NCBI GenBank assembly: GCA_027293415.1
Contig: JAPUFX010000066.1
Location: 73,779-116,182 of the forward strand
DNA length: 42,404 nucleotides
Direction: 5' to 3'
Source: Candidatus Methylomirabilota bacterium
GTDB taxonomy: Bacteria; Methylomirabilota; Methylomirabilia; Methylomirabilales; CSP1-5
Within the stretch, counting starts at the first letter, position 1; every line of letters begins with the position of its first letter. The notes beneath the pieces are model-generated. The model was given only the letters and a program-made list of their open reading frames with translations. It searched no databases and was not told the origin of the DNA. The position numbers and the translations under genes were made by a program. Below are positions 24,401 through 33,385 of this stretch, piece by piece.

Positions 24401-25531
24401 TCAAGGGCGTTGCGGGCGGCCTTTCAGGTCGGTGACCTGGCACATCTGATGTATGTCCTTCCATTCATAGTCCGGCAGAAGTTTGACGGGCTTCCCTTCC
24501 TGCTGTGCCACCAGTGACTTCAGCCGCTTGATTCGGTCCGTGGGGCTCGGATGGGTGGACACATACTTGAGGAATTCCGGTGTGCCCTTTCCCTCACCTC
24601 TGAGCGACTCGAAGAAGGTGATCATCCCGTTGGCATCGATCCCGGCGGCAATGAGCATTCGTACACCTTCCGCATCCGCCTCCTCCTCGTGACCACGGCT
24701 ATATCGCAGTACGCCAAGGGTGCGCGCCGCTTCCAGTCCGAACGCCGACGGATCGCTTGCGCCTCCAGTCAGGGCAGCCAGCAGGAGCCCGGTCGAGGCG
24801 TGCTGAATCAGCATGCGTGTGGCATGGCGCTTCACAACGTGCTGGACCTCGTGGGCAAGAACGGCCGCCAGCTCTTCGGCAGCTTGGGTTTGCTCGAGTA
24901 ACCCTTGGAACACCACGATGTATCCTCCGGGAGCCGCGAAGGCGTTCACGGCGGGGTTGTTGACCACCATCACGCGAAACGTGTAGGGGGAATTTGGAAG
25001 CGTGCGGGTGAGGACGGTCATGATCTCTTCGATGGTCCGTGTGCGGATCGGGTCGGTACATCGCCTTGGGGGCGGGGCGAGCTGTTCGACCACGGCCTCA
25101 CCGAGGTGTTCTTCCCACGTGACAGGGACGCGGGACGCCACGAGGCCCGCCATGGCGGGGATACCCCAAAAATAAAGGCCGATCGTAATTCCAATGACGG
25201 CGATGGCCGCGATGAGGGTGAGCTTGGCCCGGACCCGGCGGCGGGCGGGATCGTGGAACCGGGGTGCCAGCTCCGGTGTGATTCGATGGAGTGCAGTAAG
25301 GAATGCCGACTCCGAAATCTGGAGTGCCTCCGGAATCTCGTCACCCTTCTCGAGGCGCACCTCTTCCCCGGCGTAGAAACCCTGAGTTTGGCGGACCTCT
25401 CCATAGGGCCACCAGAGCCTCGTGCCACTCTCGGTGGTGATATCAAGGCCGGTCCGCATCAGGCGGATCGTTACACGCTGGCGCACAGCGGTCCGGCCGT
25501 CTAGGTAGTAGCCTTCCCAGTCGGTCTTCAT
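24401..25531 (-). CDS. M48-family metallopeptidase
   Basis: 376 residues from ATG 25531. The frame opens upstream to 25609, but the upstream residues are unlike a protein start and the ribosome site fits 25531 better. The N-terminal 90 residues form a small beta domain (YYLDGRTAVRQRVTIRLMRT). One membrane helix follows (LTLIAAIAVIGITIGLYFWG). The zinc protease has His227-Glu228-x-x-His231 in VLAHEVQHVVKRHA. The third ligand Glu lies in YSRGHEEEADAEGVRML, and STHPSPTDRIKRLKSL completes the M48 pattern. It is probably anchored in the inner membrane with the protease outside, related to the BepA/LoiP/Oma1 group of envelope quality-control proteases. It is downstream of, and likely co-transcribed with, the DUF898 gene. 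Confidence 0.88.
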   Translation of the reverse strand: MKTDWEGYYLDGRTAVRQRVTIRLMRTGLDITTESGTRLWWPYGEVRQTQGFYAGEEVRLEKGDEIPEALQISESAFLTALHRITPELAPRFHDPARRRVRAKLTLIAAIAVIGITIGLYFWGIPAMAGLVASRVPVTWEEHLGEAVVEQLAPPPRRCTDPIRTRTIEEIMTVLTRTLPNSPYTFRVMVVNNPAVNAFAAPGGYIVVFQGLLEQTQAAEELAAVLAHEVQHVVKRHATRMLIQHASTGLLLAALTGGASDPSAFGLEAARTLGVLRYSRGHEEEADAEGVRMLIAAGIDANGMITFFESLRGEGKGTPEFLKYVSTHPSPTDRIKRLKSLVAQQEGKPVKLLPDYEWKDIHQMCQVTDLKGRPQRP

Positions 25532-25639
25532 CCTCTCGTTTCCCCGTGTGGTTTTCTCAGGAATGCATCCGAATCGGAGGCTGGGGCACAGCGAATGGTT
25601 GCTCGCCACGCAGGCGTCAGCATGGAGACGCCTGGGGCT

Positions 25640-26917
25640 CTAGCCGAAGTCGAAGCCCGAGTCCATGTCGAGGAAGCTCGAGAGCCCTTCCCCGGTGGCG
25701 GTGGCGACCTGGGCTTCTTGCTCGATGGCTGTCAGATCCAGTGGGCCTTCAAGGCTCAGATATCGGCAGGCAAACCGCGCGTTTCGCACTGCCACCCATG
25801 GCAGGCCGAGGCCCAAGGTGAAAGCCATCAGCAGGAAATTCCCCATTGTCAGCATGAGCAGGGCACCACCTGTGACCGTTGAGCAGAAACGGGCACGGCC
25901 AATGGTCGTGTTGGCCCAGAAATAGCGTTGCATCTTGGCCTGGAACCAGAACCAGTAAAAGCCCAGGGTTGGGAGAATGAGGAGAAGGGTCAGCAGATAG
26001 CTTCTGAAGAGGTCGCGCCCGCGTCCATCGAATTCAAATTTCTGATTGCCGAAGTAGGAGTGGGACACCATGAAGCCGTGTTTCTTGGTTTCGAAGAACG
26101 GGTAGTACAGCCCAAACGTGATCACGCTGAGCAGCGAGCCGCTGATAAAGATCTTGATGAACTCCTTCATCGAGCCCCGGAATGAGAAGAAGATCCCTCG
26201 CCACGACGTTCGGCTGTACCGGTAGCGACGTGCGCCCACCATGGCGACAGGAACCACAACCAGAACCATGGAATAGAATACGAGGGTTGCCGCGCCTTTC
26301 CCTGCCTCCCCCAACTCCAGAAACTCCGGTAAGATGATCAACCCGACGAACGGGACGCCGAAGACGACCACCGCCTTAAGGAAACCGATCAGTAACTCCT
26401 TTCCCGTCCCGTGGTACGCGAACCGATCGCCCGCAAAATCCGTTTGACTCCACAAATAGTTCCGAACCTTGGTCTTGCCCCAAAAATAATAGGTCCCGAG
26501 AGTGATGACGGTCAGGAACATATTGACGATATGAATGCCGAAGAGTGATCCTCCTGTGCCATGGAAGAAGAGTCCGTGGACGTGACCGTCGCTTCCTGCC
26601 GGGTACAGGGTTGCCTCCTGCGCCATCGATGGTGGAGGTGCCTGGGGTATATATGGGGGGGCCTCCTGTGCCATGGATGGGGTGGGGTCCGCGGCCAGCG
26701 GGGTTATATGGGGAGGGGCTTCGCCGGTCACAGATGGAGGGGGTGGTTCCTCCCTCAGGTACATCGGGCCGGTTCGGGACGGTGCGGCAGAGGTCGCCGT
26801 GGAAGCCGGTGCGGCGGCGTAGTGCGGCACGGTGCTGTTGAGGGGAGTGCCGCAGGATTTGCAGGTCGGCCGGGGCATCTGCATCAACCCGCACTTACGG
26901 CATTTGGCTCCACTCAT
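25640..26917 (-). CDS. DUF898 (YjgN-like) membrane protein with N-terminal zinc ribbon
   Basis: 425 residues from ATG 26917, with GGAGGTG seven bases upstream; the in-frame start at 26944 lies before this site. The N-terminus has paired cysteines (CRKCGLMQMPRPTCKSC), a zinc-ribbon-like finger. A Pro/Ala-rich linker (about 30-125) includes several PPPSMAQEA-type repeats. The DUF898 domain follows, with several membrane helices and the repeated YFWGKTKVRNYLWSQT / YWFWFQAKMQRYFWANT signature in two halves. YjgN-type proteins are inner-membrane proteins of unknown function. The neighbouring M48 protease, about 110 bases downstream on the same strand, suggests a shared envelope role. Confidence 0.85.
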   Translation of the reverse strand: MSGAKCRKCGLMQMPRPTCKSCGTPLNSTVPHYAAAPASTATSAAPSRTGPMYLREEPPPPSVTGEAPPHITPLAADPTPSMAQEAPPYIPQAPPPSMAQEATLYPAGSDGHVHGLFFHGTGGSLFGIHIVNMFLTVITLGTYYFWGKTKVRNYLWSQTDFAGDRFAYHGTGKELLIGFLKAVVVFGVPFVGLIILPEFLELGEAGKGAATLVFYSMVLVVVPVAMVGARRYRYSRTSWRGIFFSFRGSMKEFIKIFISGSLLSVITFGLYYPFFETKKHGFMVSHSYFGNQKFEFDGRGRDLFRSYLLTLLLILPTLGFYWFWFQAKMQRYFWANTTIGRARFCSTVTGGALLMLTMGNFLLMAFTLGLGLPWVAVRNARFACRYLSLEGPLDLTAIEQEAQVATATGEGLSSFLDMDSGFDFG

Positions 26918-27373
26918 CTGTGACACCTCCGTCTGAATGAGCATCCCCAGGGCGACTTTGTCTGCCGTGCCCTGATCATCCCCCTCCCGGTTTGCAAGAG
27001 TCGGTCCAGAGCCTTGGCTAGAGTTGGGCGTACCTTGACTCGTCAGATAAGGGTGGCTGGCTTATCAAAGCCAGTATTTTCAAGCAGTTAGAGCTGGGAA
27101 AACGCTGGGGATGGACCGGCGGTGTCTTGCTCAGACAAGGCAAGGTATTGTATCGATGCTTTGCGGACTGGGCACATTTTTCCCCTCGAGGTCCATGGCG
27201 TTCGCGTGCCGGATTCCAGTCGACCCACCCCTTCACTTTTTGACCCAGGTACTTCGTGAGCGTTTTGAACATAAGAGAAGTTTGTCAAAAGTGCAAGCAT
27301 GAATGAGGTACTATCAACTTGACACGGTGGCTTGCCACATGCCATTTTCTGCACCGTACGGAGGTCTGACGCG
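26918..27373. other. Gap between the DUF898 gene and pheT
   Basis: About 450 bases. It contains a perfect 7-base hairpin CTGGCTT-ATCA-AAGCCAG at 27057-27074 followed by TATTTT, which looks terminator-like although no plus-strand gene precedes it. A possible pheT promoter is at 27319-27347. The short open frames here lack family signatures. Confidence 0.45.
27319..27347 (+). promoter_or_regulatory. Possible pheT promoter
   Basis: A perfect TTGACA (27319-27324) is followed after 17-18 bases by a weak CCATTT/CATTTT. pheT needs its own promoter because it is cut off from the thrS-pheS operon. Confidence 0.35.
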
Positions 27374-29779
27374 GTGAAAGTAAGCTTCAATTGGCTGCAG
27401 GATCTTGTAAAGATCGACTTGGGCCCGCGCGAGCTGGCCGAGCGCCTCACCATGGCTGGCCTTGAGGTCGAAGGGGTTGAAGAGATTCAACCCCCCTTTG
27501 AATCTGAAAAGGTGGTGGTCGGCCGCATCGCGGACATCCGTCCTCACCCGCAGAAGGATGGACTCAGCCTGTGTCAGATCGATCTGGGAGGACCGATCGT
27601 CCCCATCGTGTGCGGTGCCCAAAACATCTCTGTCGGTAATCTGGTCCCGGTCGCCCTTCCGGGGGCCCGGCTTGCCGACGGCCGGCATGTCCAAGAAGCG
27701 ACCATTCATGGCGAGCGATCGGTTGGAATGCTCAGCTCGGAAATGGAGTTAGGCCTCGGGGAGGATAGGACCGGTGTTCTCATTCTGGACGACGGGACAA
27801 CTCCTGGGGTCAATCTCACGCAGGCCTTGAAACTGCGAGACCACATCCTCGAGGTAGGCGTCACTCCCAATCGAGGAGACTGTCTGTCTCACTGGGGGAT
27901 CGCGAGGGAAGTGGCTGCCGTGACCGGGGCGACTCTTCGTCTCAAAGCGGCGAGGCCGCGAGAAGGCGGAGCACCGATCCAAGAGCTCACCTCGGTCGCC
28001 GTGGATGATAGCGATCTTTGCCCCCGATATGCCGCCCGCGTGATCCAGGGAGTCACTATCGGTCCCTCTCCGTTCTGGATAAGGCGACGGATCGCACTTT
28101 CGGGACTCAGGCCGATCAACAACGTGGTCGATGCCACGAACTATGTCCTGTTGGAGATGGGCCAGCCCCTTCATGCCTTCGATTATGCGAGGCTTGAAGA
28201 GGGAAGGATCGTCGTACGAAAGGCGAAGGCAGGCGAGCGGATCGTGACGCTGGACGGCGTGGAGCGCCGCCTCGACACGGAGATGCTGGTCATTGCCGAT
28301 GCGGTAAGACCGGTCGCCATTGCAGGGGTGATGGGAGGTGCTGCCACAGAGGTGACAGAAAACACCCGGGACCTCCTGCTGGAGAGTGCCCTCTTTCAGC
28401 CATTGAGCGTCCGTCGGACCGCAAAGACATTGGGGCTTGCCACCGACTCCTCCTATCGCTTTGAGCGGGGAGTAGATCCGGAGGGGATCGTCCGTGCGCT
28501 CGACCGGGTGGCCGGGCTCATTGCGGAGGTCGCTGGAGGCCGCGTGGCCCGGGGTCGTTTCGACCTGCGATTCGAGCGGCCGAGACCTGCACCTGTCGTG
28601 CTCCGAGCCGAGCGAATGCGTCAGATTTTGGGTATCTCCATCTCTCAGGCGGAGGTCACGAAGATACTTCGGCGAGTCCAATGTGGGGTGACGCGACGCA
28701 AGGCAAAGGGGCTCTCCGTCTCGCCTCCGAGTCACCGGCTGGATCTGAGCCGTGAAATTGACCTGGTCGAGGAGGTGGCGCGCCTGAGAGGTTTCGATCA
28801 GATCCCTTCGACGCTGCCTCTGGGCCAGGTCCGATCGGCGGCGGCGAGCGCGTTTCTGGGGATTGAGGCGCGGATGCGGCGGATTCTATCTGCTTGGGGT
28901 TTCCAGGAAGCGGTCAATTTTAGCTTTACACACGAAGAGGTTTTTGATAAGTTGCGTTTGCCTGATACGGACCTCCGGCGCCTTGTCGTGCGCATTCGAA
29001 ATCCCTTGGGAGGGGAGGCAGTCTTGCGGAGTTTTCTCCTTCCCTCTCTCCTTGAGAACCTGGTTTTGAACGAAAGCAGGGGGATTCGGGAGGTCAGGCT
29101 CTTTGAAATCGCTCGGATCTTTCGTGACCAGCCTGGAGCAGTGCAACCCGTCGAAGGTCGGGTAGCAGGGATTGTTGCAGCTGGTGAGCGGCTCCCCGTG
29201 TGGTGGGGTACCGAGTGGGGTGGAGTTGATTTCTACGATCTAAAGGGGATCCTCGAGGCCATCGGGCGGCTCTTCGGGCTTTCCGTTGATCTCAAGGCAG
29301 AAAAGAGAATCCCCTTCTTGCACCCCGGCCGGCAGGCAGAGATTCAGCTGGACCGACAGGTGTTGGGCTGGATCGGCGAGCTGCATCCAGAGGTGCTCCG
29401 AAGCTTCGGTCTCGGCACGGGTGTCGTCGGAATGGAGATCAATCTGGATCTCATAGATCGGCACCGGGGGCCGGCCCCAACCTTCCATCTCCTGCCGAAG
29501 TATCCCGCGGTCTTGCGGGACTTGGCGGTGCTTGTGCCGGAAAGTATGCCGGCCGGAGAGGTGGAGGCCATCATTCGCCGGACTGGGAAGGTCCTCGTCG
29601 AGGCGGTGCGCCTCTTTGATGTGTATCAGGGGGATCCGGTCCCTGAAGGAAAAAAGAGCTTGGCATTTTCGATCCAGTACCGGTCGCCGGATCGGACCCT
29701 GACCGATGAGGAAGTGGCGACGATTCACGGAGAGATCCTGCAGGCGTTAGAGAAGGAAATGGGAGCCATCTTGCGATGA
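27374..29779 (+). CDS. pheT: Phenylalanyl-tRNA synthetase beta subunit
   Basis: 801 residues from GTG 27374, with GGAGGT eight bases upstream; the frame is open to 27332 but the conserved start is VKVSFNWLQDLVKID. The order is the bacterial one. First is the EMAP-type tRNA-binding domain (VVGRIADIRPHPQKDGLSLC, later CGAQNISVGNLVPVALPGA). The B3/B4 editing domain follows (ISGLRPINNVVDATNYVLLE-like run). Next comes B5 (DLSREIDLVEEVARLRGFDQIP) and then the catalytic-like core. The C-terminal FDX-ACB anticodon domain is KYPAVLRDLAVLVPE through SLAFSIQYRSPDRTLTDEEV. It forms the alpha2beta2 enzyme with PheS from 22 kb. Its stop overlaps the next start (ATGA). Confidence 0.96.
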   Translation: MKVSFNWLQDLVKIDLGPRELAERLTMAGLEVEGVEEIQPPFESEKVVVGRIADIRPHPQKDGLSLCQIDLGGPIVPIVCGAQNISVGNLVPVALPGARLADGRHVQEATIHGERSVGMLSSEMELGLGEDRTGVLILDDGTTPGVNLTQALKLRDHILEVGVTPNRGDCLSHWGIAREVAAVTGATLRLKAARPREGGAPIQELTSVAVDDSDLCPRYAARVIQGVTIGPSPFWIRRRIALSGLRPINNVVDATNYVLLEMGQPLHAFDYARLEEGRIVVRKAKAGERIVTLDGVERRLDTEMLVIADAVRPVAIAGVMGGAATEVTENTRDLLLESALFQPLSVRRTAKTLGLATDSSYRFERGVDPEGIVRALDRVAGLIAEVAGGRVARGRFDLRFERPRPAPVVLRAERMRQILGISISQAEVTKILRRVQCGVTRRKAKGLSVSPPSHRLDLSREIDLVEEVARLRGFDQIPSTLPLGQVRSAAASAFLGIEARMRRILSAWGFQEAVNFSFTHEEVFDKLRLPDTDLRRLVVRIRNPLGGEAVLRSFLLPSLLENLVLNESRGIREVRLFEIARIFRDQPGAVQPVEGRVAGIVAAGERLPVWWGTEWGGVDFYDLKGILEAIGRLFGLSVDLKAEKRIPFLHPGRQAEIQLDRQVLGWIGELHPEVLRSFGLGTGVVGMEINLDLIDRHRGPAPTFHLLPKYPAVLRDLAVLVPESMPAGEVEAIIRRTGKVLVEAVRLFDVYQGDPVPEGKKSLAFSIQYRSPDRTLTDEEVATIHGEILQALEKEMGAILR

Positions 29780-30039
29780 TCCTGGAAAAACTTCAAGACC
29801 TGGAAAAGAAACTTCGGGAAGTGGTCTCTTTGCTCCGTCAGTGCGAATCGGAGAAGGAAACCTTGGGCAAGCAAGTGAGCAGTATGGAAGAGGAACTCAG
29901 ACGGGCGCACGACGAGAAGACCACGTTGAAAAAGGCTGTGGAGCGGCTCGAAGCCGAACGGCAGGAGGTTCTGACTCGGGTGGATGAGCTGCTCGGAGAG
30001 GTCTCGCGGGTGGAGGCCGCGCTGCAAGAACGGCGATGA
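29776..30039 (+). CDS. Small coiled-coil protein, ZapB-like
   Basis: 87 residues, almost wholly coiled coil (LEKLQDLEKKLREVVSLLRQ, then KETLGKQVSSMEEELRRAHD, then KAVERLEAERQEVLTRVDEL). It starts in a four-base ATGA overlap with the pheT stop and ends in an ATGA overlap with zapA. Size, structure and neighbourhood fit a ZapB-type division-ring protein, but coiled coils carry little family information, so the name rests largely on context. Confidence 0.7.
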   Translation: MILEKLQDLEKKLREVVSLLRQCESEKETLGKQVSSMEEELRRAHDEKTTLKKAVERLEAERQEVLTRVDELLGEVSRVEAALQERR

Positions 30040-30359
30040 CCGATAAGGGCGATCTTACACAGGTAGAGATTTTTGGCGAGCGGTACACCTTGCGGGGGCT
30101 CGGCGGGGAAGACGCGGCGTATACCAAACGGGTCGCCCATTTTGTCGATCAACAGATCCACGAAGTGGCAGGCGGGACAGTCACCCTTTCGGTCCAGGTA
30201 GCGGTCCTTGCCTCCCTAAATATTGCGGACGCCTTGTTGAAGTTGGAGGAGTGGGTGAAAAAGGAGAAGACCGCGGCGGCGGCGAAGATCCAAGCACTGG
30301 AAACGGAACTGGATAGCGTGATCGAGCGGAAGCCCTCAACAGGAAGGGCTGAGCAGTGA
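30036..30359 (+). CDS. zapA: Cell division protein ZapA
   Basis: 107 residues. The N-terminal part VEIFGERYTLRGLGGEDAAY, then VAHFVDQQIHEVA, followed by VAVLASLNIADALLKLEEW, matches ZapA. ZapA is a small dimeric/tetrameric protein that bundles FtsZ filaments at midcell. The C-terminus is a coiled coil (AAAKIQALETELDSVIE). It follows the ZapB-like gene with translational overlap and is directly followed by 6S RNA, the arrangement seen in many proteobacteria. Confidence 0.9.
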   Translation: MTDKGDLTQVEIFGERYTLRGLGGEDAAYTKRVAHFVDQQIHEVAGGTVTLSVQVAVLASLNIADALLKLEEWVKKEKTAAAAKIQALETELDSVIERKPSTGRAEQ

Positions 30360-30365
30360 CATACG

Positions 30366-30580
30366 AAACCCCCTGCCGTGTCCGTGATGGGGTTGGTTTC
30401 CTTGAACCAACAGAGAATGAACGGGAGCCCTTATACTTGCGTGGTGTGCACGCCCCGAGCCTGGCAAAGGGGTATACCCTGAGCCCGTCGAAGGGAAGCC
30501 TAAAGCGCATGCAGGGCCCCCACCTGCAAGGGCAGGTTCACGAGGAAACCATCACACGGCACCGAGGTGGGGGGTTTTTA
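30366..30580 (+). ncRNA. ssrS: 6S RNA (RNA polymerase regulator)
   Basis: Begins seven bases after zapA. The closing stem CCCCCTGCCGTGTCCGTGAT pairs with the 3' side ATCACACGGCACCGAGGTGG. Inside lie the usual 6S blocks. TGGTTTCCTTGAACC is followed by CTTGCGTGGTGTGCACGCCC. The 3' side of the central bubble contains GGGTATACCCTGAGCCCGTC and GAAGGGAAGCCTAAAGCGCA, then CAGGGCCCCCACCTGC. The final GGGGGG-TTTTTATT may serve as terminator. 6S RNA mimics an open promoter and sequesters the housekeeping holoenzyme in stationary phase. The zapA neighbourhood supports the call. Confidence 0.9.
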
Positions 30581-30689
30581 TTATTCCCTTTGCCCGCAGC
30601 CGTCTCCGGTTCCGTTCCCTTTCTCCTCTCTACCCACCTATCGGGCTAGGGCCCGACCTCTCACTTCAAAAGTTGCTGTGCGGACAGAG

Positions 30690-30950
30690 ATGAACGCGCG
30701 GAGGCAAGGGCTTGCCTCTCTCGGTCGACAGGAGTGAAGTCGTCGGATTCCACGGCAGCCCTTGAACTCTGAAGCCTTTGACCGTGGACCATGGCCTCTT
30801 TTGCGACGCCAAGGGGAGACGTTCCCCTTGGTTGAGCGTGGGATCGAACCTCTTCCCACAGAGGCCAGATCGATCTGGTGCTGACCGATATCCGGATGAT
30901 ACGAGTGGAAAACCAAGAGGGTCCGAGGGCCGGACCCCCGAGGAGGTGAA
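30690..30950 (+). other. Hairpin-rich leader upstream of rny
   Basis: No gene is evident between 6S RNA and rny, but five ordered inverted repeats are packed here. GAGGCAA/TTGCCTC is at 30701-30718 and CCAAGGGGA/TCCCCTTGG (loop GACGT) at 30809-30831. GTGGGA/TCCCAC is at 30838-30859. The perfect palindrome CCAGATCGATCTGG is at 30865-30878. GGGTCCG/CGGACCC (loop AGGGC) at 30919-30937 ends four bases before the rny ribosome site. This looks like a structured 5' UTR or an unrecognised RNA. No known riboswitch consensus was identified. Confidence 0.45.
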
Positions 30951-30956
30951 AGAACC

Positions 30957-32522
30957 GTGGAGATACCGGAAGCAATCTGGCTGGTTCTGATCGGTGTCGC
31001 CATCCTCTCCTTCGCCGTGGGCTTTGTTGCCCGGAACATCCTGGCACGCCACCGGATCGCGCAGGCCGAGGAGCGAGCGCGAGCGAGCGTGACGGATGCG
31101 GTGAGAGAGGCGGAGCGGAGGCGGAAAGAGGCAGAATTCGAGGCGAAGGATATGATCTTTCGGGCCAAGGCGGACCTAGACGAGGAGGCCCGGCAACGCC
31201 GTAACGAACTGCAGGTATTGGAACGCCGTATCCTTCAACGGGAGGAGTCACAGGAGCGGAAAATCGAGCTCTTGGATCGTCGGGAGCAGCAGATCAATTC
31301 AAAGGAGTCGGAACTGGGTCTTCGTGATCAATTGCTGCGGGAAAGTGAAAACAAGTACCAGGCGCTGTTGGCGGAAGAGCGACAGAACCTCGAACGCATT
31401 TCGGGGATGACCGCAGAAGAGGCCAAGCGGGTTCTAATACGGCATATGGAGAGCGAGGCCCGACTGGAAGCGATGGTCTCCGTCAGGCGCATCGAGGATG
31501 ATGCGAAGGAGACGGCAGACCGAAAGGCGAAAGAGATCTTGGCCATCGCCATCGATCGGTGTGCTTCCGACTTTGTCGCTGAGGCTACCGTCTCGGTGGT
31601 GGATCTGCCGAGCGATGACATGAAGGGGAGGATCATCGGCCGGGAGGGACGAAACATTCGGGCATTCGAGAAGGTCACCGGAATTGATGTGATCGTCGAC
31701 GATACGCCGGAGGCGGTCATCCTTTCAGGTTTCGATTCGGTCCGTCGAGAAGTAGCCCGAGTCGCCATGGAGCGACTCATTATCGATGGCCGTATCCACC
31801 CGGCCCGGATTGAAGAAGTGGTGGAAAAGGTGAAAAAGGAAGTCGACGAGAAAATTCGGGAAGCGGGCGAGCAAGCTACCTTGGAGCTGGGGGTGACGGG
31901 GCTTCATCCGGATCTGGTCCGACTGGTCGGACGCCTCCAGTTCCGGACGAGCTACTCCCAAAACCAGCTGCAACACACGAAGGAGGTGGCTCAGCTGTCA
32001 GCCATGATCGCCACCGAGATGGGAGTGGATCCTACGCTGGTCAAGCGGGCCGCGCTGCTCCATGACGTCGGCAAGTCGGTGGATGGCTACCATGAAGGGA
32101 CGCATACCGAGATCGCCGCGGGGCTCGCAAGAAAGCACGGCGAACATGCCCATGTCGTCAATGCCATCGCCGCCCATCATGAGGATGAAGAGCCAAACTG
32201 CCTCGAAGCCATCATCCTTCAGGCGGCGGATTCCCTTTCCGCTGCCCGACCTGGGGCCCGCCGGGAGATCCTGGAGTCCTACGTGAAGCGGCTGGAAAAG
32301 CTGGAGAAGATTGCTGATTCCTTTCAGGGAGTCTCCAAATCTTACGCGATCCAGGCTGGACGAGAGATTCGCATCATCGTGGAAAGCGGCCAGGTCTCCG
32401 ATACCGATGCCCAGCAGATGGCCCGGGACATCGCCAAGCGGATCGAGGAGGAGTTGGACTACCCTGGCCACATCAAGGTCACGGTAATGCGAGAAACCCG
32501 GGCCGTCGAGTACGCCAAGTAG
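30957..32522 (+). CDS. rny: Ribonuclease Y
   Basis: 521 residues from GTG 30957, eight bases after AGGAGGTGA. The order is as in RNase Y. An N-terminal membrane helix ([20 protein letters not shown]) is followed by a long charged coiled coil (about 30-190). The KH domain has the GxxG loop [12 protein letters not shown] near residue 225. The HD domain carries His369-Asp370 ([20 protein letters not shown]). It is a membrane-tethered endoribonuclease that starts mRNA decay. It is followed by ymdB after 60 bases, the classical rny-ymdB pairing. Confidence 0.96.
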   Translation: MEIPEAIWLVLIGVAILSFAVGFVARNILARHRIAQAEERARASVTDAVREAERRRKEAEFEAKDMIFRAKADLDEEARQRRNELQVLERRILQREESQERKIELLDRREQQINSKESELGLRDQLLRESENKYQALLAEERQNLERISGMTAEEAKRVLIRHMESEARLEAMVSVRRIEDDAKETADRKAKEILAIAIDRCASDFVAEATVSVVDLPSDDMKGRIIGREGRNIRAFEKVTGIDVIVDDTPEAVILSGFDSVRREVARVAMERLIIDGRIHPARIEEVVEKVKKEVDEKIREAGEQATLELGVTGLHPDLVRLVGRLQFRTSYSQNQLQHTKEVAQLSAMIATEMGVDPTLVKRAALLHDVGKSVDGYHEGTHTEIAAGLARKHGEHAHVVNAIAAHHEDEEPNCLEAIILQAADSLSAARPGARREILESYVKRLEKLEKIADSFQGVSKSYAIQAGREIRIIVESGQVSDTDAQQMARDIAKRIEEELDYPGHIKVTVMRETRAVEYAK

Positions 32523-32582
32523 CGTGGGGTGACGACTACCGCGGGAAGAGAAAGCCTTCCGCACTCCGCGCTCGGAGCCTCC

Positions 32583-33377
32583 ATGCGCATCCTGTTCATT
32601 GGCGACATCGTCGGAAAGCCGGGGCGGCAGGTCGTGACCGCCCTCCTGCCGGGCCTTCAGAGGAAGTACGGGACTTTCCTAACCATTGCGAATGCCGAAA
32701 ATGCGGCAGGCGGCTTCGGCATCACCCCTTCGGTGGCGGAGGAGCTCTTTCGGATCGGTGTCGATCTTTTGACCTCGGGTAACCATATTTGGGATAAGAA
32801 AGAGGCCGAGCACTACATCGCCACCGAACGGCGACTCCTGCGTCCCGCCAACTATCCGGGGGACGCCCCGGGTTCTGGAGTGACACTCTGGGAGCGAGAA
32901 GGGACCCGAGTCGGCGTAATCAATGTGCAGGGCCGGGTCTTCATGCCGACCATTGATTGCCCCTTTAAGGTTGCAGAGCACGAGATTGACCTTCTCAAGC
33001 AGGCCACTGACCTGATCCTCATCGATTTTCACGCCGAGGCCACGTCTGAGAAACAGGCCTTTGCCCGCTTCGTCGACGGTCGGGTCTCAGCCGTGATTGG
33101 AACCCACACTCACGTCCAGACCGCGGACGAGCAGATCCTCCCCGGTGGAACCGCCTTTATCTCCGATGTGGGGATGACCGGGCCTAGCGATTCTGTTATC
33201 GGGATGGAGTATTCTGACGTCATCGGTCGCTTCCTGACCCAGATCCCCGCGAAGTTCCGGGTGGCAAAGGGGACCCCAGTCCTCTCGGCTGTTGTCCTAG
33301 ATCTGGAAGAGGAGAGCGGCAGAGCGAAAGCCATCACCCGTCTCCAGCTTCGTGAAGAAGGTGGCGGCTTGGTGTAG
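32583..33377 (+). CDS. YmdB-family metallophosphoesterase (TIGR00282)
   Basis: 264 residues from ATG 32583, with CGGAG upstream; the frame opens at 32529 but MRILFIGDIVGKPGR is the conserved start. The dimetal site is visible: Asp in FIGDIVG, NAENAAGG, SGNHIWD, and HAEATSEK, then GTHTHVQTADEQ. YmdB proteins are cyclic-nucleotide phosphodiesterases that in Bacillus affect motility/biofilm choice and RNase Y-dependent decay. Its position right after rny repeats that functional link. Confidence 0.92.
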   Translation: MRILFIGDIVGKPGRQVVTALLPGLQRKYGTFLTIANAENAAGGFGITPSVAEELFRIGVDLLTSGNHIWDKKEAEHYIATERRLLRPANYPGDAPGSGVTLWEREGTRVGVINVQGRVFMPTIDCPFKVAEHEIDLLKQATDLILIDFHAEATSEKQAFARFVDGRVSAVIGTHTHVQTADEQILPGGTAFISDVGMTGPSDSVIGMEYSDVIGRFLTQIPAKFRVAKGTPVLSAVVLDLEEESGRAKAITRLQLREEGGGLV

Positions 33378-33385
33378 GGGGACGG

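Noticed and set aside
27057-27080. Hairpin CTGGCTT-ATCA-AAGCCAG with TATTTT called as a terminator
   Set aside because: No plus-strand gene lies upstream and the stem is short; kept only as a note in the gap entry.
27749-28735. 328-codon minus-strand open frame
   Set aside because: Antisense shadow of pheT.
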